From: an uncultured Flavonifractor sp. | GTDB taxonomy: Bacteria; Bacillota; Clostridia; Oscillospirales; Oscillospiraceae | Direction of reading: 5' to 3' | Assembly (NCBI GenBank): GCA_944383135.1 | Contig: CALWOL010000081.1 | Span: 1-43,511, forward strand | Length of the DNA: 43,511 bases | Part shown: positions 11,901 to 23,900 of the stretch, piece after piece | Numbering within the stretch: the first letter of the stretch is position 1 | Layout: each line of letters opens with the position of its first letter | The notes under the pieces: model-generated | What the model was told of the DNA's origin: nothing | Seen by the model: only the letters and a program-made list of their open reading frames with translations | Database searches by the model: none | Position numbers and translations under genes: made by a program

Positions 11901-14900
11901 GGGTCAGCTCCAGCTCGTAGGCGCTGTCCTGCACCTGGGTGGTGTAGGAATAGACGCTGCTGCCCACCAGGGTCAGGGTGACCGTCGCGCCGTCGCTCAC
12001 GTGCTGGGTGGCGCCGGAGAGGGTGACGGTGTCCCCCGCCGCCAGGACGGTCTCAGAGGCCGTCAGGGTGATGCCCACGGGGGCGGCCAGGGTGACGGTC
12101 CGGGCGGCCTCGCCGGTGAAGGTCCCGTCCGCTTCGTCGGTGAGGACGGCCGCCGCTCTCAGGGTCTTCTGGCCCAGGTCCGCACCGGTCAGGTCGGCGT
12201 TCAGCCGGTAGGCGCCGGTGGAGCGGTCAAACTCCCCCTGGCCCAGAAGCTGATCGTCCAGGTAGAAGTTCACCTCCACCGTGTAGTCGTACTGCTCCGC
12301 CGCCTCGCCCTCCAGTTCGCCGGGCGCCGCGGAGTAGGTGGTCATGCCGGTCTCGGAGTCGATGACCCGGGCTGTCAGGAGGTTCTGGTGGTTTTGGGTC
12401 AGGGTGCCGGGGTGGTCCAGCTCCACCAGAATGCCTCTGCCCACCGTGACGGCGGTCTCCCGGACCACGCCGTCCCGGCTGCCCATGACGATCTGGTACG
12501 CGCTGTCGGCCACGGCGGTGAGGGTCATCGCCCCGGTGGGGGTCTGATCCGGCGTCCAGGAGACGGAGAGCTCGGTGCTCTCTCCCGCCGCCAGGCCGTC
12601 GCACACCTGGCTGCCCACCAGCGCCCCGTTGAGGTACAGGGACACGGTAAAGGCTCCGGCATCCCCCGCGCCGGTGTTTTCGAGGGTGACGGCGGCGGTG
12701 GCCTCCCGGCCGAAGGCGAGGGCCTCACCGGCAGTCACGCCGGTGACCGCCAGGGTGGGCCGGGCGGGGGCGGTGATGGACACGCCCTCCTCCTGGGTAA
12801 AGGTGTTGTTCAGCTGGTTGAGCTCCGGAATCCTGCCGCCCTGGTTCACCACCGCGCCCAGAATGTCGGCGTCGGCGATATCCGTCCAGGTGAAGGAGAC
12901 CTGCGCTGTTTTGCCGGCGGCAAGGTCGCTGCCTGTCTTGGCCGCGCCCACATAGCGGCCGCCGGCGTAGAAGGCCACCTCCAGCCCGGCGGGGCAGGGG
13001 GCGTCGCCGTCGTTCCCCACCGTGGCCGTCAGGAGGTAGCTGCCGTCCTGCTGCGCCGCGGCGGTCAGGCCGGTGACGGACAGGTCGGGATAGGCCACTG
13101 TGACCAGCGCGGTCTGGACCGTCAGCTCGTTGTTGGTCTTGTCCGACTCCACCAGCCTGGGGGTGGGGCCGTCGGCCAGGAGAGTGAAGGTATAGCTGCC
13201 GGTGAGCTCCGGCACGTAGGGGATGGTCACGCTCTGGCTGCCGCCGGACGCCAGGGCGTCCAGGGCCGCCATGCCGGCGTACTCCCCGTTGGCGTAGAGG
13301 ATGACGGCGGTGGACTCGGCATCCAGGTCGCCCACATTCTTCACCGTGGCGGTGATGGAGAGGCTCTGGCCGGCATGGAGCTGGAACGCGCCGCCCTCCG
13401 GCCGCACCACGCCCCCGTCGGCCGCGACGCCGTCCACCCGCACGTTGGAGAGTTCCAGGTCGGGGAAGGTGCTCACGCCGGCGCTGCCCCGGATGACGAT
13501 GCTGCGCTGGTTGTTGCGCAGGTCGGCTTCATCCACGGTCAGGGACACGTCGTTGACCTTCACCGTGGCCACGTGGGAGTAGCTGTCGGGCATGGGGTAG
13601 GTGAAGTCCACCGTCACGGTCTCGCCCTGTTCCAGCCGGCCGTCTCCCCCGTCGTCGTAGAGGTTGATCCGCTGATAGCCCTGATAGACATTGTCCACAT
13701 ACAGGGTGGCGATGAAGTTGTCGGTGACGGGGGCGGCCTCGTCATTGGTGATGACCGCGTGAAGGGTGACCAGCTCCTCTTTGCTGAAGCCGCCGCCGGC
13801 GCCGTTGGGGATGGTCAGGCCGCCGGTGGGCGCCAGAATCAGGTCGGGGCGGGTCTCCTCCACCGTCACCATCACGTCGTGGACGGCGCTGGAATTGGTG
13901 GGCCGCCCATCTGCCCAGGCGCTCTGCTCCATGGTGTTCTCCGTGCCGTTGTCGTCTATCACGTAGAGGGTGGCGATGTAGGAGCCGGAGGCCTGGTAGG
14001 TGTGGCTGGGAGTGGGGCCCAGGCCGGACTGGCCGTCGCCGAAGTCCCAGACATACAGGGAAATGGTACCCCCGTCGGGGTCATAGGACCGGGTGCCGTC
14101 GAACACCGCCGGCTGGCCGTAGTCCACGGTAAAGTCCACGCCGGCGTCGGCGATGGGGGCGGCGTTGAAGGTGATGTCGGCGGTGACGCCGGGGGCGTTG
14201 GCCGCCTCCTGGGCGCTGAGGTCGGCGCCCCAGGTGGTCATCTTCACCCGGTAGGTGCCGGCGATGGTGGGCCGGTTGGTGCTGATGAGGTCCAGCCCCC
14301 AGGTATAGGTGAAGTCGGCGGAGGCGTCGGGGGCCAGGGTCTGGGGTCCGACGCTGCCCAGGTACACATACTCCTGGGCTTCGCCGTTCACAGCGCGGGC
14401 CGCGTAGAAGGACACGGTGACCTGCTCCTCACTCTCGCTGTTGTTGACGGCCTTCACCGCCAGCTGGGCGGGCAGATCGTCGTCCAGCTCGTGGTTGCGC
14501 CCGGTCTCGTACAGCACAGCGGTGCGTTCCCCTTCCTCATAGAGGATCTGGGAGGTGGCGGGCTCTTTCAGCTCCACGCCGCTGCCGTAGACCACCTTGT
14601 AGTATCGGGGCTGCACCTGGCCGTCCGCCAGCAGCAGCTCATCCACGATGTACAGGTAGTCGGTGTCCTTCCCCTCGGCGTTCTCATAGGTGTCCTTCCA
14701 GTAGTTGCCCTGGGAGAGCCGCACCGGGGTGCCGGTCATGGCGGCGTTGTCGTAGCGGTACACCGCCGAGACGGGGATGCCGGTCATGGCCGCCACCTCG
14801 CCGATCATCAGCACGGCGTGGCGGGCGTTCTCGGTGTCCAGCTCCTCCGCCTTCTCAGGGGCGGTGAAGGTGTAGGCGGCGCCGGTCAGGGTGCCGTCGC

Positions 14901-17900
14901 TCACCGCCCGGGGCACATACAGCGGCACGCGCACGTTGGTTTCGGCGTTCCAGAAGAAGGCGGGCAGGCCGTGGTCCCCCATGATGACCTTGACGGTCTG
15001 GGTTTCCTCGTTTTCGCCCTTTATGCTCACCTCGTCCTTGCCCACAATATGGGTGTAGACGGCGGTGATGAGGGGGTTGAGCTCCACGCCCTGATAGGGC
15101 CGGTGGGTGAGGGTGGCGGTGAAGTTGAGCACCTCGCCGTACACGTCCTCCCCCAGCTCCCCGGCGGAGGTGGGCAGGTCCCAGCGGATGGTGTAGTAGC
15201 CCCTGACAATCTCCCCCGCCGGCACGTCCCCCAGGGTCACCCGGAAGCTGCTGCCGTCGCTGCCGCCGAAGGAGGTGCCCACAATCTGCCAGGTGCCCAC
15301 CAGGCCGGACTTGTTCTCCACAATCTCCAGCTGGGAGGAGTCCAGCACCACATTCTGCGCCGGGCCGTAGCCGCTGTTCTCCACCACCACGTCCAGGTGG
15401 AAGGGCACGCCGGGATAGACCTTGTGGGGCAGGTAGTAGTCCACGGTGAGGGAGGGCTGGGGCTTGACGGTGATTTCCACCGCCTGGGTGGAGGTCTGCA
15501 CCGGCTTGGAGGTGTCGGGGGCCCCGTCCTCGCCGGGGATGACCACCGTGTAGCCCACGTCGGCCCGCACCTGATAGGTGATGCCGTCCGTGCCGCCCAT
15601 GCCCTCCCCGGGAATCAGCTTCCAGGTGAGGGTGGCCGTCTCGCCGGGGTGGAGGATGGAGGGGGCGGTGCGCTGGGGCAGGATGTACATGAGGGCGGTG
15701 GCGTCGGTGACGGTGCCGTCCTCCTCCACCCGCTCCACCACCACATTGGCGGTGAGGCCCTGGAGGGTGGTGTTTCCGGTGTAGTTGTTGGTGACGGTGA
15801 GGGTGGCGTCAAAGGCCTGGCGCTCCAGGGAGGCGGTCTGGGACAGCTCCATCTTCACCAGCTCCATGACGCTGCCGCCGGACTGCTCCGGCTTCTGGGT
15901 CCCCAGCTCGCCGTCCCAGAGGAGCAGGTACTCCAGCTCGCTGACGTCCACGTCCTCGGGCAGGTTCAGCTCCAGCTTCTCCACCAGGTCGTTGGAGAGC
16001 ACGGTGTCCACGCTGACCTTGGAGGTGCCGGGGTTGTAGATCCCCACCTTCAGGGCCAGGGTCTTGGGCGGCAGCTCGGGCAGGCCGTCGGCGTCGTAGG
16101 ACAGGTAGCTGCCCGTGACCTGCAGGGCCGCCTGGGCGGAGGGCCGGCTGGCCAGGTCATAGTATCCCTCACTGACCACAATCTGCACCGTCTTGTAGCT
16201 CATGGCGGGGATGGTGCCGATGTAGCCGCCGCCCAGCACCGAGATGCCGGGATTTTCGCCGTTGTAGTCGATTTGGGCGGTGACGTCGTACACGTCCACC
16301 AGGGAGTTGTTGACGATGTTGGTGGTGAGGGTGATGGGATTGTCCACCTGCTTGGGAATGGTGAACCAGGGGGTGGTGCTCCCCAGCCTGGGCGTGGGAA
16401 TGTGAACCCCCATGTCGATGTTCAGCTTGATGTCGTACTGGTCCACGATGGTGGTCTCGGTGACCGTCCAGGTAATCTGCACCGGCAGAGTGGTGAGGGT
16501 GACCGCCTCCGCCTGGCCGCTGAGGCCGGGCATCAGCTCCAGCACCCCCTCATAGGTCTCCATGCCCTGGGCGGTGATGACGTAGTCGTAGGCTCCCGCC
16601 GGCTTGTTCTCCAGCACGGCCAGGCCGTTTTCGTCGGTGGCGGCGGAGTAGTTCAGGTAGTACTCGGTCTCCACGCCGTTGACAATCTGGAGCTGGGGGT
16701 CCTTGCCGTAGAGCTTGATCTGGGCGTTTTGCACCGGCTCCCCCAGGTCGCTGGTCACCTGGAAGGTGACGGTGCCGGTGTCCAGGGCGTTGACCTCCAG
16801 GGCCACGGGGATGGTGCAGGTGACGTCCCCCGCCTCGTTTTTCAGCACCACCTTGTCCTGATACCGGCCCAGCTGGGTGGAGGGGAGGGGGGCGAAGATG
16901 AGGTCGAAGGTGAGGCTCTCCCACTGACCGAGGGCGGTCGCGGACAGGTTGTCCGCCCGGATGAAGCTCAGGCCGGGCTGCTCAATGGTGAGGCCCGTCC
17001 AGTCCCCCATGCCGTTGTTCTTCACGGTGACGGTGCGGGTAATGGTGTCCCCAGGGTTGGCGGAGACCGCCACGCTGCCCGGATTGGCCTTGGGCGCGGC
17101 GGTGGCCGGGCGGAGATAGAGCTTCAGCACCGCCTGGGCGGAGACGGAGACGCTTCCGCTGTCCCCGTCGTCGGAGACGGCGGAGAAGGTCACGGTGTAC
17201 TCCGCGTAGTCCGGGGCGCCGGCGTCGGTGGTGATGCTCACCGGGATGGACAGGGCGTCTTTGCCCACGGGCAGGCTCTGGCCAAGCCCGTCCTGGTCCA
17301 GGACCACGGTGACGCCGGAATAGGTCTCCTTGGGCGTCAGGGTCACCTGCACATTTGCCAGCTTGCCGAAGCTCCCGTCCCAGGCGGCGTTGTGGAGCTT
17401 CAGCTCGGCGCTGAGGCTGCTTCCCCTGGTCATGGTGACCACGGTCTCCCGGGGGGAGGGCTCCATGCCGTAGGCGGTGAAGGCGGTGGCGGTGATGTCG
17501 GTGCCCAGAATCTGGTCGTAGGCGTAGGCCCGCACCTCCCACTTGCCGCTCTCCTTGGCCTGGGGGGTGAAGGTGTAGGTAAAGGTGCCGGTTTCGGCGT
17601 CGTAGGTCATGTCCGCCCGCTCTTCGGCGGTCTCCTGGTCGATGAACAGGATCTTCTGGCCCCGGTACCAGGTGGTGATGCTCCCGGCGTCGCCTTCCAC
17701 AATGGTGCCGTCGGGCTGCTCCCAATAGCCGGGCAGCAGGTCCAGCTCCAGCACGATGGTGTCGGTGTAGGGCTTGCCGTCCCCCATCGTCAGGGTACCG
17801 GTGATGGTGACCGGCGTTCCCGCCGCCACCTGCAGGCCGGGCTTATCGCTGTCCACTTCCCGCACGGTGGTGGTGTTGTCGGATACCTCCAGGGCACCCC

Positions 17901-20900
17901 GCACATCCTGGACAAAGAGGATCTGGGTCTCGTAGAAGGCGGAGTAGCCGCCGTACACCCCGTCAAAGCGGAGGGTGTAATTCTGGGTGTCCAGACCGGA
18001 AACGGGAAGCTCCGCGGAGAAGTTCCCCTCCCCGTCGTCCGCCAGGGTCACCTGTCTGTCGGTGCCCAGGATGGAGGCGGTGATGGTCAGGCCGTCCGTG
18101 GCGGTGAGCTTGGTCCCGTCGGCCATCTTCGCGCTGGCCTTCACCGGGATGGTGGTCTGGCTGGCCAGGAACATGTTGGCCCCAAAGTCGTTGCTCTCGC
18201 CGTCCTTGTTGGGGCTGACGGTGAGGGTCATGCCGTTCTTTACGGTATAGATAAAGGTATAGGGCTGGTAGTAGGTGGTGTCAAAGTCGGCGTTGCCCAC
18301 CGGCTCCAGACTCACCCGGACGCTGTACTTGCCGGAGGTTTTGGGCCGGAAGGACAGGATCTGGATGGAGGTGGAGTTGCCCTGGATGCCGTTGTACTGG
18401 GTGCGGGAGGTCTCCTCATAGGCGTCCTCCCCCGGCTCGGTGTCGCTGTCCGCCCACCGGGCGGCGGAGACCACCAGGGCGTACTTGTCAAAGAGGGTGG
18501 CGGTGGAGCGGTTGGACACCCGGACGGTAAACTTGGCCTCGCCGCCGAAGTCCAGGGTGTCCGCCGGAGCGTTGTACACGTCGGACAGCCACAGATCCGG
18601 CTTGCGCACGGTCAAATCCAGGGTGCGGGCGGTCCGGACCACCGGCTCTTCCGCCACGGCCCGGTCCGGGTCGGCGGTAACGGTGACGGTATGGCTGCCG
18701 TCGGCCACCACCCACTCGGCAAAGACCTCCACAGGCTGGCTGGCCTGGAGTACCGTATTGCTCCCCGGGGCCCGGTCCAGCTGCACGGTTTTCAGGGGCT
18801 TGCCGTCCACCTGGAAGGTAACGGAGAAGGGCACGGTGATGTTGACCGTGCTGCTCACCCGGGCGGTGAAGCGCAGGGTGGAGCCCTGCACCGGGTCGGC
18901 GGTGTCGGCGGGCTCGATGACGATTTCGCTCAGGGTGAGCTCCGGCACCGCCACGGTAAAGGCATCGGTCTGGGCGGTGACGCTGTTGTTGGTCTCGTCG
19001 CTGTCCATCAGCTCGCCGCCGGCGGTGAGGGTGACGGTGTGCTCCCCCGCCGTGGGGGTGATGGAGAAGGACTCCGTGCCGCCGCCCCCCACAGCCCGGA
19101 ACACCTGCCGCTGGGCGGCCACCTGGCCGTCCACGTAGAGGGTCAGGGTGAAGGTGGCGTCGGCGTCGCCTTTATTTTCCACCGCGGCGGACCAGATCAC
19201 CTGGTCCTGGGTGGTGAAGGCGGTGGGGTGATCGGGGTTGTTCAGATTGCTCCACGTCAGGCCGGAAACGGCGATGTCGGCAAACTGCACCTGTTCGGCG
19301 TTGTACTGCACGGTGAGGACGTTGTTGGTCATGTCCGGCTCGGAGATGACCTGCAGAATGTCGTTGGTCACCACCTTGAGCACCTGGGCGCCCTTGTCCG
19401 CGGTGTAGTGGAAGGTGACGGTCTTGGTCTCCCCCGCCTCCAGGCCGGTGAGGGTCTGGTAGCCCAGGGAGGTGCCGTTGCGCACCAGGCTGGTGAGGAA
19501 GGACATGTCCGAAGGCACCGGGCCGGCGCCCTCGTTGCCGATGACGGCGGTGACCCGGACGGCGTCGCCCTCCTGAATGGAGTTGCCGTCGGTCACCTGG
19601 GTATAGTCCTCCTCCTCCTGGCCCCTGCGCTCCACGGTGACGGAGGCCACGTACAGGTCGGGGCGGTTGTCGGTGACGGTGACGGCGCCGGTGAGGATGG
19701 TGGACACGCCCTTCCCGTCGGTGACGGTGAGGGTGACCGGGTAGCTGCCGGGGGTCATAAACCGGTGGGCGGCGTCCGCACCGGCCTTGGTCTCGCCGCC
19801 GATCTCCCAGGTGAAGGCGAGCTCGTCCCCGTCGGGATCGGAGCTCCCCTGGGCGGTGAAGTCCGCCGTCTCGCCGGAGGCGCAGGTCAGGGCGTCCCCG
19901 GTGAGGTTCCACACTGCGGTGGGGGCGTGGTTGAGGGGCAGGGGTTCGGTACCCAGGGCGTTGTTCCCGGGCTCGGTGTCCTCGGCGCTCTCATCGCTGA
20001 CAAAGGCGGCGGAGAGGGTGACGCTCTCCCCCTCGGCCACGGTGAAGGGGAAGAGGACCTCCCGGGTCTCCCCCGCCCGCAGCAGGGCGTAGGTATCCGC
20101 CGCGTCCGCGCCGAAGGTGACGCTGCCCACAGTCTCCGCCCCGGCGCCGTAGTCGGCGGTCAGGGTCAGGGTGCCTCCCGCCCGGGCGGGGCCGGCGTTG
20201 CGGAGGGTCACCGCGATGGTGCTGGAGCGTCCCACGGTGAGGACGCCGTCCCGGCTCACCGGCGGCTGCACAATGGACACGTCGCACACCGCCCCGGCGC
20301 TGGCCGACACGGGGCCGGCGGGCTCGGACTCGTTGCCCGCCCGGTCCACGGCGGTGACCCAGTAGAAGTAGGTCACGCCCTTGGCGCAGGTGCTGTCCCG
20401 ATAGGCCCCGGCGGCGGTCTCGCCGATGGCTCCGGCGGCCTGGGCCGCCGCAAAGTCGCCGCTCTCCCCCCGGTAGACGGTATACTTCTGCACGTCGGGG
20501 GAGGCGCTGGCGGTGAAGTTCAGCCGGATGGCCCCGCCGCTGCCCTCGTCCGCGGCCGAAAGGCCGGTGACCGGGTCGGGGGCCTGGTTGTCATAGCGGC
20601 ACTTCACCGTGGACACCGCCGTCTTGTCGCCGTTGTTGCGGGCGGTGATCCGGAGGGCGAACCAGCCCTCGGTCTGGGTGGCCGCGTCCAGCGCCCACTG
20701 GGCCGAGAGGGTATAGGTGGTGCCGCTTTGGGCGGCGGCCAGCTCCTCCGCGGTGAAGGCGTGGATGGTCTGCCAGACGGTGCCGCTGCCCGGCTCCGCC
20801 AGGGAGCTCTCGCCCAGGTAGGCATACTCCAGCCTGGCCTCCTTCACGGCGATTGCGTCCTCCACCCTGGCGGTAACGGTCACCGGGCTGCGGAAGGCCG

Positions 20901-23900
20901 AGCCCTGCCAGGGCTCCAGGGAGAGGATGGTGGGGGCGTTTGTCTGCTCCAGGGGGTGGAGCCAGCCGGTGGCGACGCTCTGCTCCCCCTCCGCATTGGC
21001 GTCGGAGTAGGCCGCCACCTTGTAGCTGTAAGCCCGGGTGGGGTCCAGATAGCCGCCGTTGTCATTGTCTGTGTAGGTATTGCCGGCGCTCTTGCTGATC
21101 TCCGCCACCTGTACATAGCTCCCGTTGTCCACGGCGCGGAAGATGCGGTAGCCCGCCGCGTCCAGCCGCTGCACGGGATTCCAGGTCAGGGTGATCTGCC
21201 GCTCCCCCGCTGTGACGCTCAGGCCGGTGGGGGCGGCGATGGGGCGGTTGGCCAGGGCATAGCCGCCGGAGATGGACTCGCTCATATTGCCCGCCCCATC
21301 GGTGACGGCAAATCTCAGCTTGAGGTTGCCGGTGGCGTCGGCGGTGAGGGCGGTGGTGTCCAGGGTCAGTACGCTGCCGTTCCAGGACACGCCCTCGGTG
21401 AGCTCGCTCCAGCTCTCCTCGCCGGTATAGGGGCTCTGCCACACCCTCGCCCCGGGGATGACGCCGGAGTTGTCGCTGGCGTTGAGGGTAAAGGCAAAGG
21501 CGCTGCCCTGAATGCCCGCGCCGGGGGCGGGAGAGACGCTTTTCAGCTCCGGCTTCTCCTCGTCCGGTATGACCTTCAGGTTGACGGGCAGCTCCCCGGT
21601 GCGAATCCACTGGTAGCTGCTGTCCTGGAGCCGGACATAGACCGTCTGGGGGCCGCTCCACTTGAAGTCCCCGGCGGGCACCTTGTAGGTCAGGGCGGCG
21701 GCGTAGCTGCCGTCCTCCTGCTGGGTGAAGCTGACGGCGTTTGTGAGCCGCACCTCGCTGCCGTTGAAGGTCCGGCAGAGGACGGCGCTGCCGCCCCGGA
21801 TAAAGTCGGCGGTGACGGTAACCGAGAGGGTCTGGCCCTGCTCCAGCTCGCTGCCGCCGGTGGTCCGAATGTCCTCGCCGCCGTAGGTGACGGCGGCGGC
21901 GGTGAGGCTTTCCCCTTCATAGCAGGTGTCGAAGGTGCCCACCTGGAAGGTGCCGATGGAGCCGTAGGCATTGTAGGCGGTAATCACATAGAGGTAGTAT
22001 TTCCCCCCCGCCAGGGTGCCGTAGGCCGCAAAGCTGTTTCCGTCCTCCGCGGGAACGTCCTGGATGGTATAGCTGCCGGTGAACCCCGGGGCGTCGGGCA
22101 GGGGGCTGAGGTCCCCGCTCTCCCGCAGTTGCTCCGCCATCTCGTCCCGCTCGGCCGCGGTGTCATAGCCGTTTTCGCTTCTGGGACACCACAGGCGGAT
22201 GCCGGGGCTGTCCGGGGGGTTCTCCCAGCGGTAGGTGACGTTGCTGCCGCTGCCGCCCAGCGTCACCTGGGCGCTGTGGGTGAAGTTGTCCGGCAGGACC
22301 GGGCCCACGTTGGCCACCTCAAAGGGGTAGTCATAGGCCTGGGACATGTTCCCCGCGGTGTCGAACACAACCACCCGCAGGCGGTAGCCGCCGTCCTGGA
22401 TGGTGTAGGTTTCGCCGTCCTCGTTAAGGGTAAAGTAGGCCGGGTCCGGGCCGTCCTCGGGGAAGCTGCGCTGGGCATAGGTGGAGGTGAGCCCGCCGGA
22501 GACCCATTTTTTGTTCTGGAGCACGTCTCTGGTATCCAGCCACTCGTAGACCGTCGCCCCGCCGTGAAGGTTGGCGAGTGTGACAGAGGCCCGGGCGCTC
22601 TCCAGCAGCACGGTGTCCCCCGCCCCTTCGGCGGGCAGGAGCTGCCAGCTGTACCGACTCACCCGGCCGTTGTCGGTGCCGGTGATGGTAAAGCTGCACG
22701 CGCCTTCCTCATATCCCCCCGTCACCCCGGTGACATCGGGAGGGGTGACGTCGGGCTGTGCGGTGACGGGCTGGCCGTAGACGGCCTGCTCCCCCAGTCC
22801 GCCGGTGGAGGTCAGCGCCGCCACGGCGAAGGTGTACTGCTTCTTCTGGTACTCGGGGGTGTCTGCGCTGCACGGCTCCATATAATAGAGGTAGGAGGTG
22901 CCGGTGACCTCTGTTTTCTCCGCCGTGCCGTTGACATACACCCGGTAGCCGGCCGCGCCCGGCACCCCGTCCCAGGTGAGGGTGGCCTCGTTCTCGGAAA
23001 CGGTCACGCTGAGGTTGGCGGGGGCGTCCAGCGTCCCGTATGTAAAGGTCTGGGCCTGTTCCACGGTCTTGCCGGACCAGTCCATTCCCAGGAAGCGGAT
23101 TTCATAGCTGCCCCGGCTCAGAGCGCTGCTGCCGAACAGGGCGGAAAAGCCCACGGTGAAGGTCACGCCGCCCCCCTCCGCCGCGGCGGCGTTGGGGCTG
23201 CCGCCGGTACTCCACTGGGCGGCGCCGCTCTTCCTCCAGGAGAACTGGCCGCCCTGGAGCAGCACGTCGTCGGAGGCGGTGACGGAGAAGGAGGAGCCGC
23301 TGTCGAACACGCCGTCCGCCACGGGAGCCACAAGCTGGATTTCGCCCGCTGTGGGCGCGGCGGTGTCCCCGCTCATTCCGGCCGTGACCGGCGCGGAAAC
23401 GCACCAGCTTTTCAGGTCGATTTCTCTGACCCACCCGTTGGTGGTACTGTTGTTATAGCCGTCGATGCCGCTGAAGTTCAGGGAGACATCAAAGGTGTAC
23501 TGTCCGCCCGGCCGGATGCTGTCGTTGGCCAGGTTCCCGGACAGCCGGGGGGTGCCGCGGAAGGTCATCCCCACCGGGAAGGTGTAGTCCCACGGCTCCG
23601 CGGCGCCCTCCGCCGAGACCGACTGATAGGCGTTTTTCTGGCTGCTGCCCACATAGTAGCGCAGGGTGTAGGACACCTGCGCCGTCCGGAGCAGGCCGGC
23701 CAGGGCGGTGCGCAGCGTCTCCATGTCCGCGGGGCGGCCGGGATAGTTGTCCAGGCTCAGCGTCTGCACCTGTTCCCAGATCTGCTCGATGGCCGCGTCG
23801 GTGAAGGCCAGGTTGGAGGCGTCCACCGTCACGCCGGTGGCCGAGCCGCTGGCCGTCAGGCCGGTGAGGAGGGGATACTCGGTGCCCTCCAGGGTGAAGT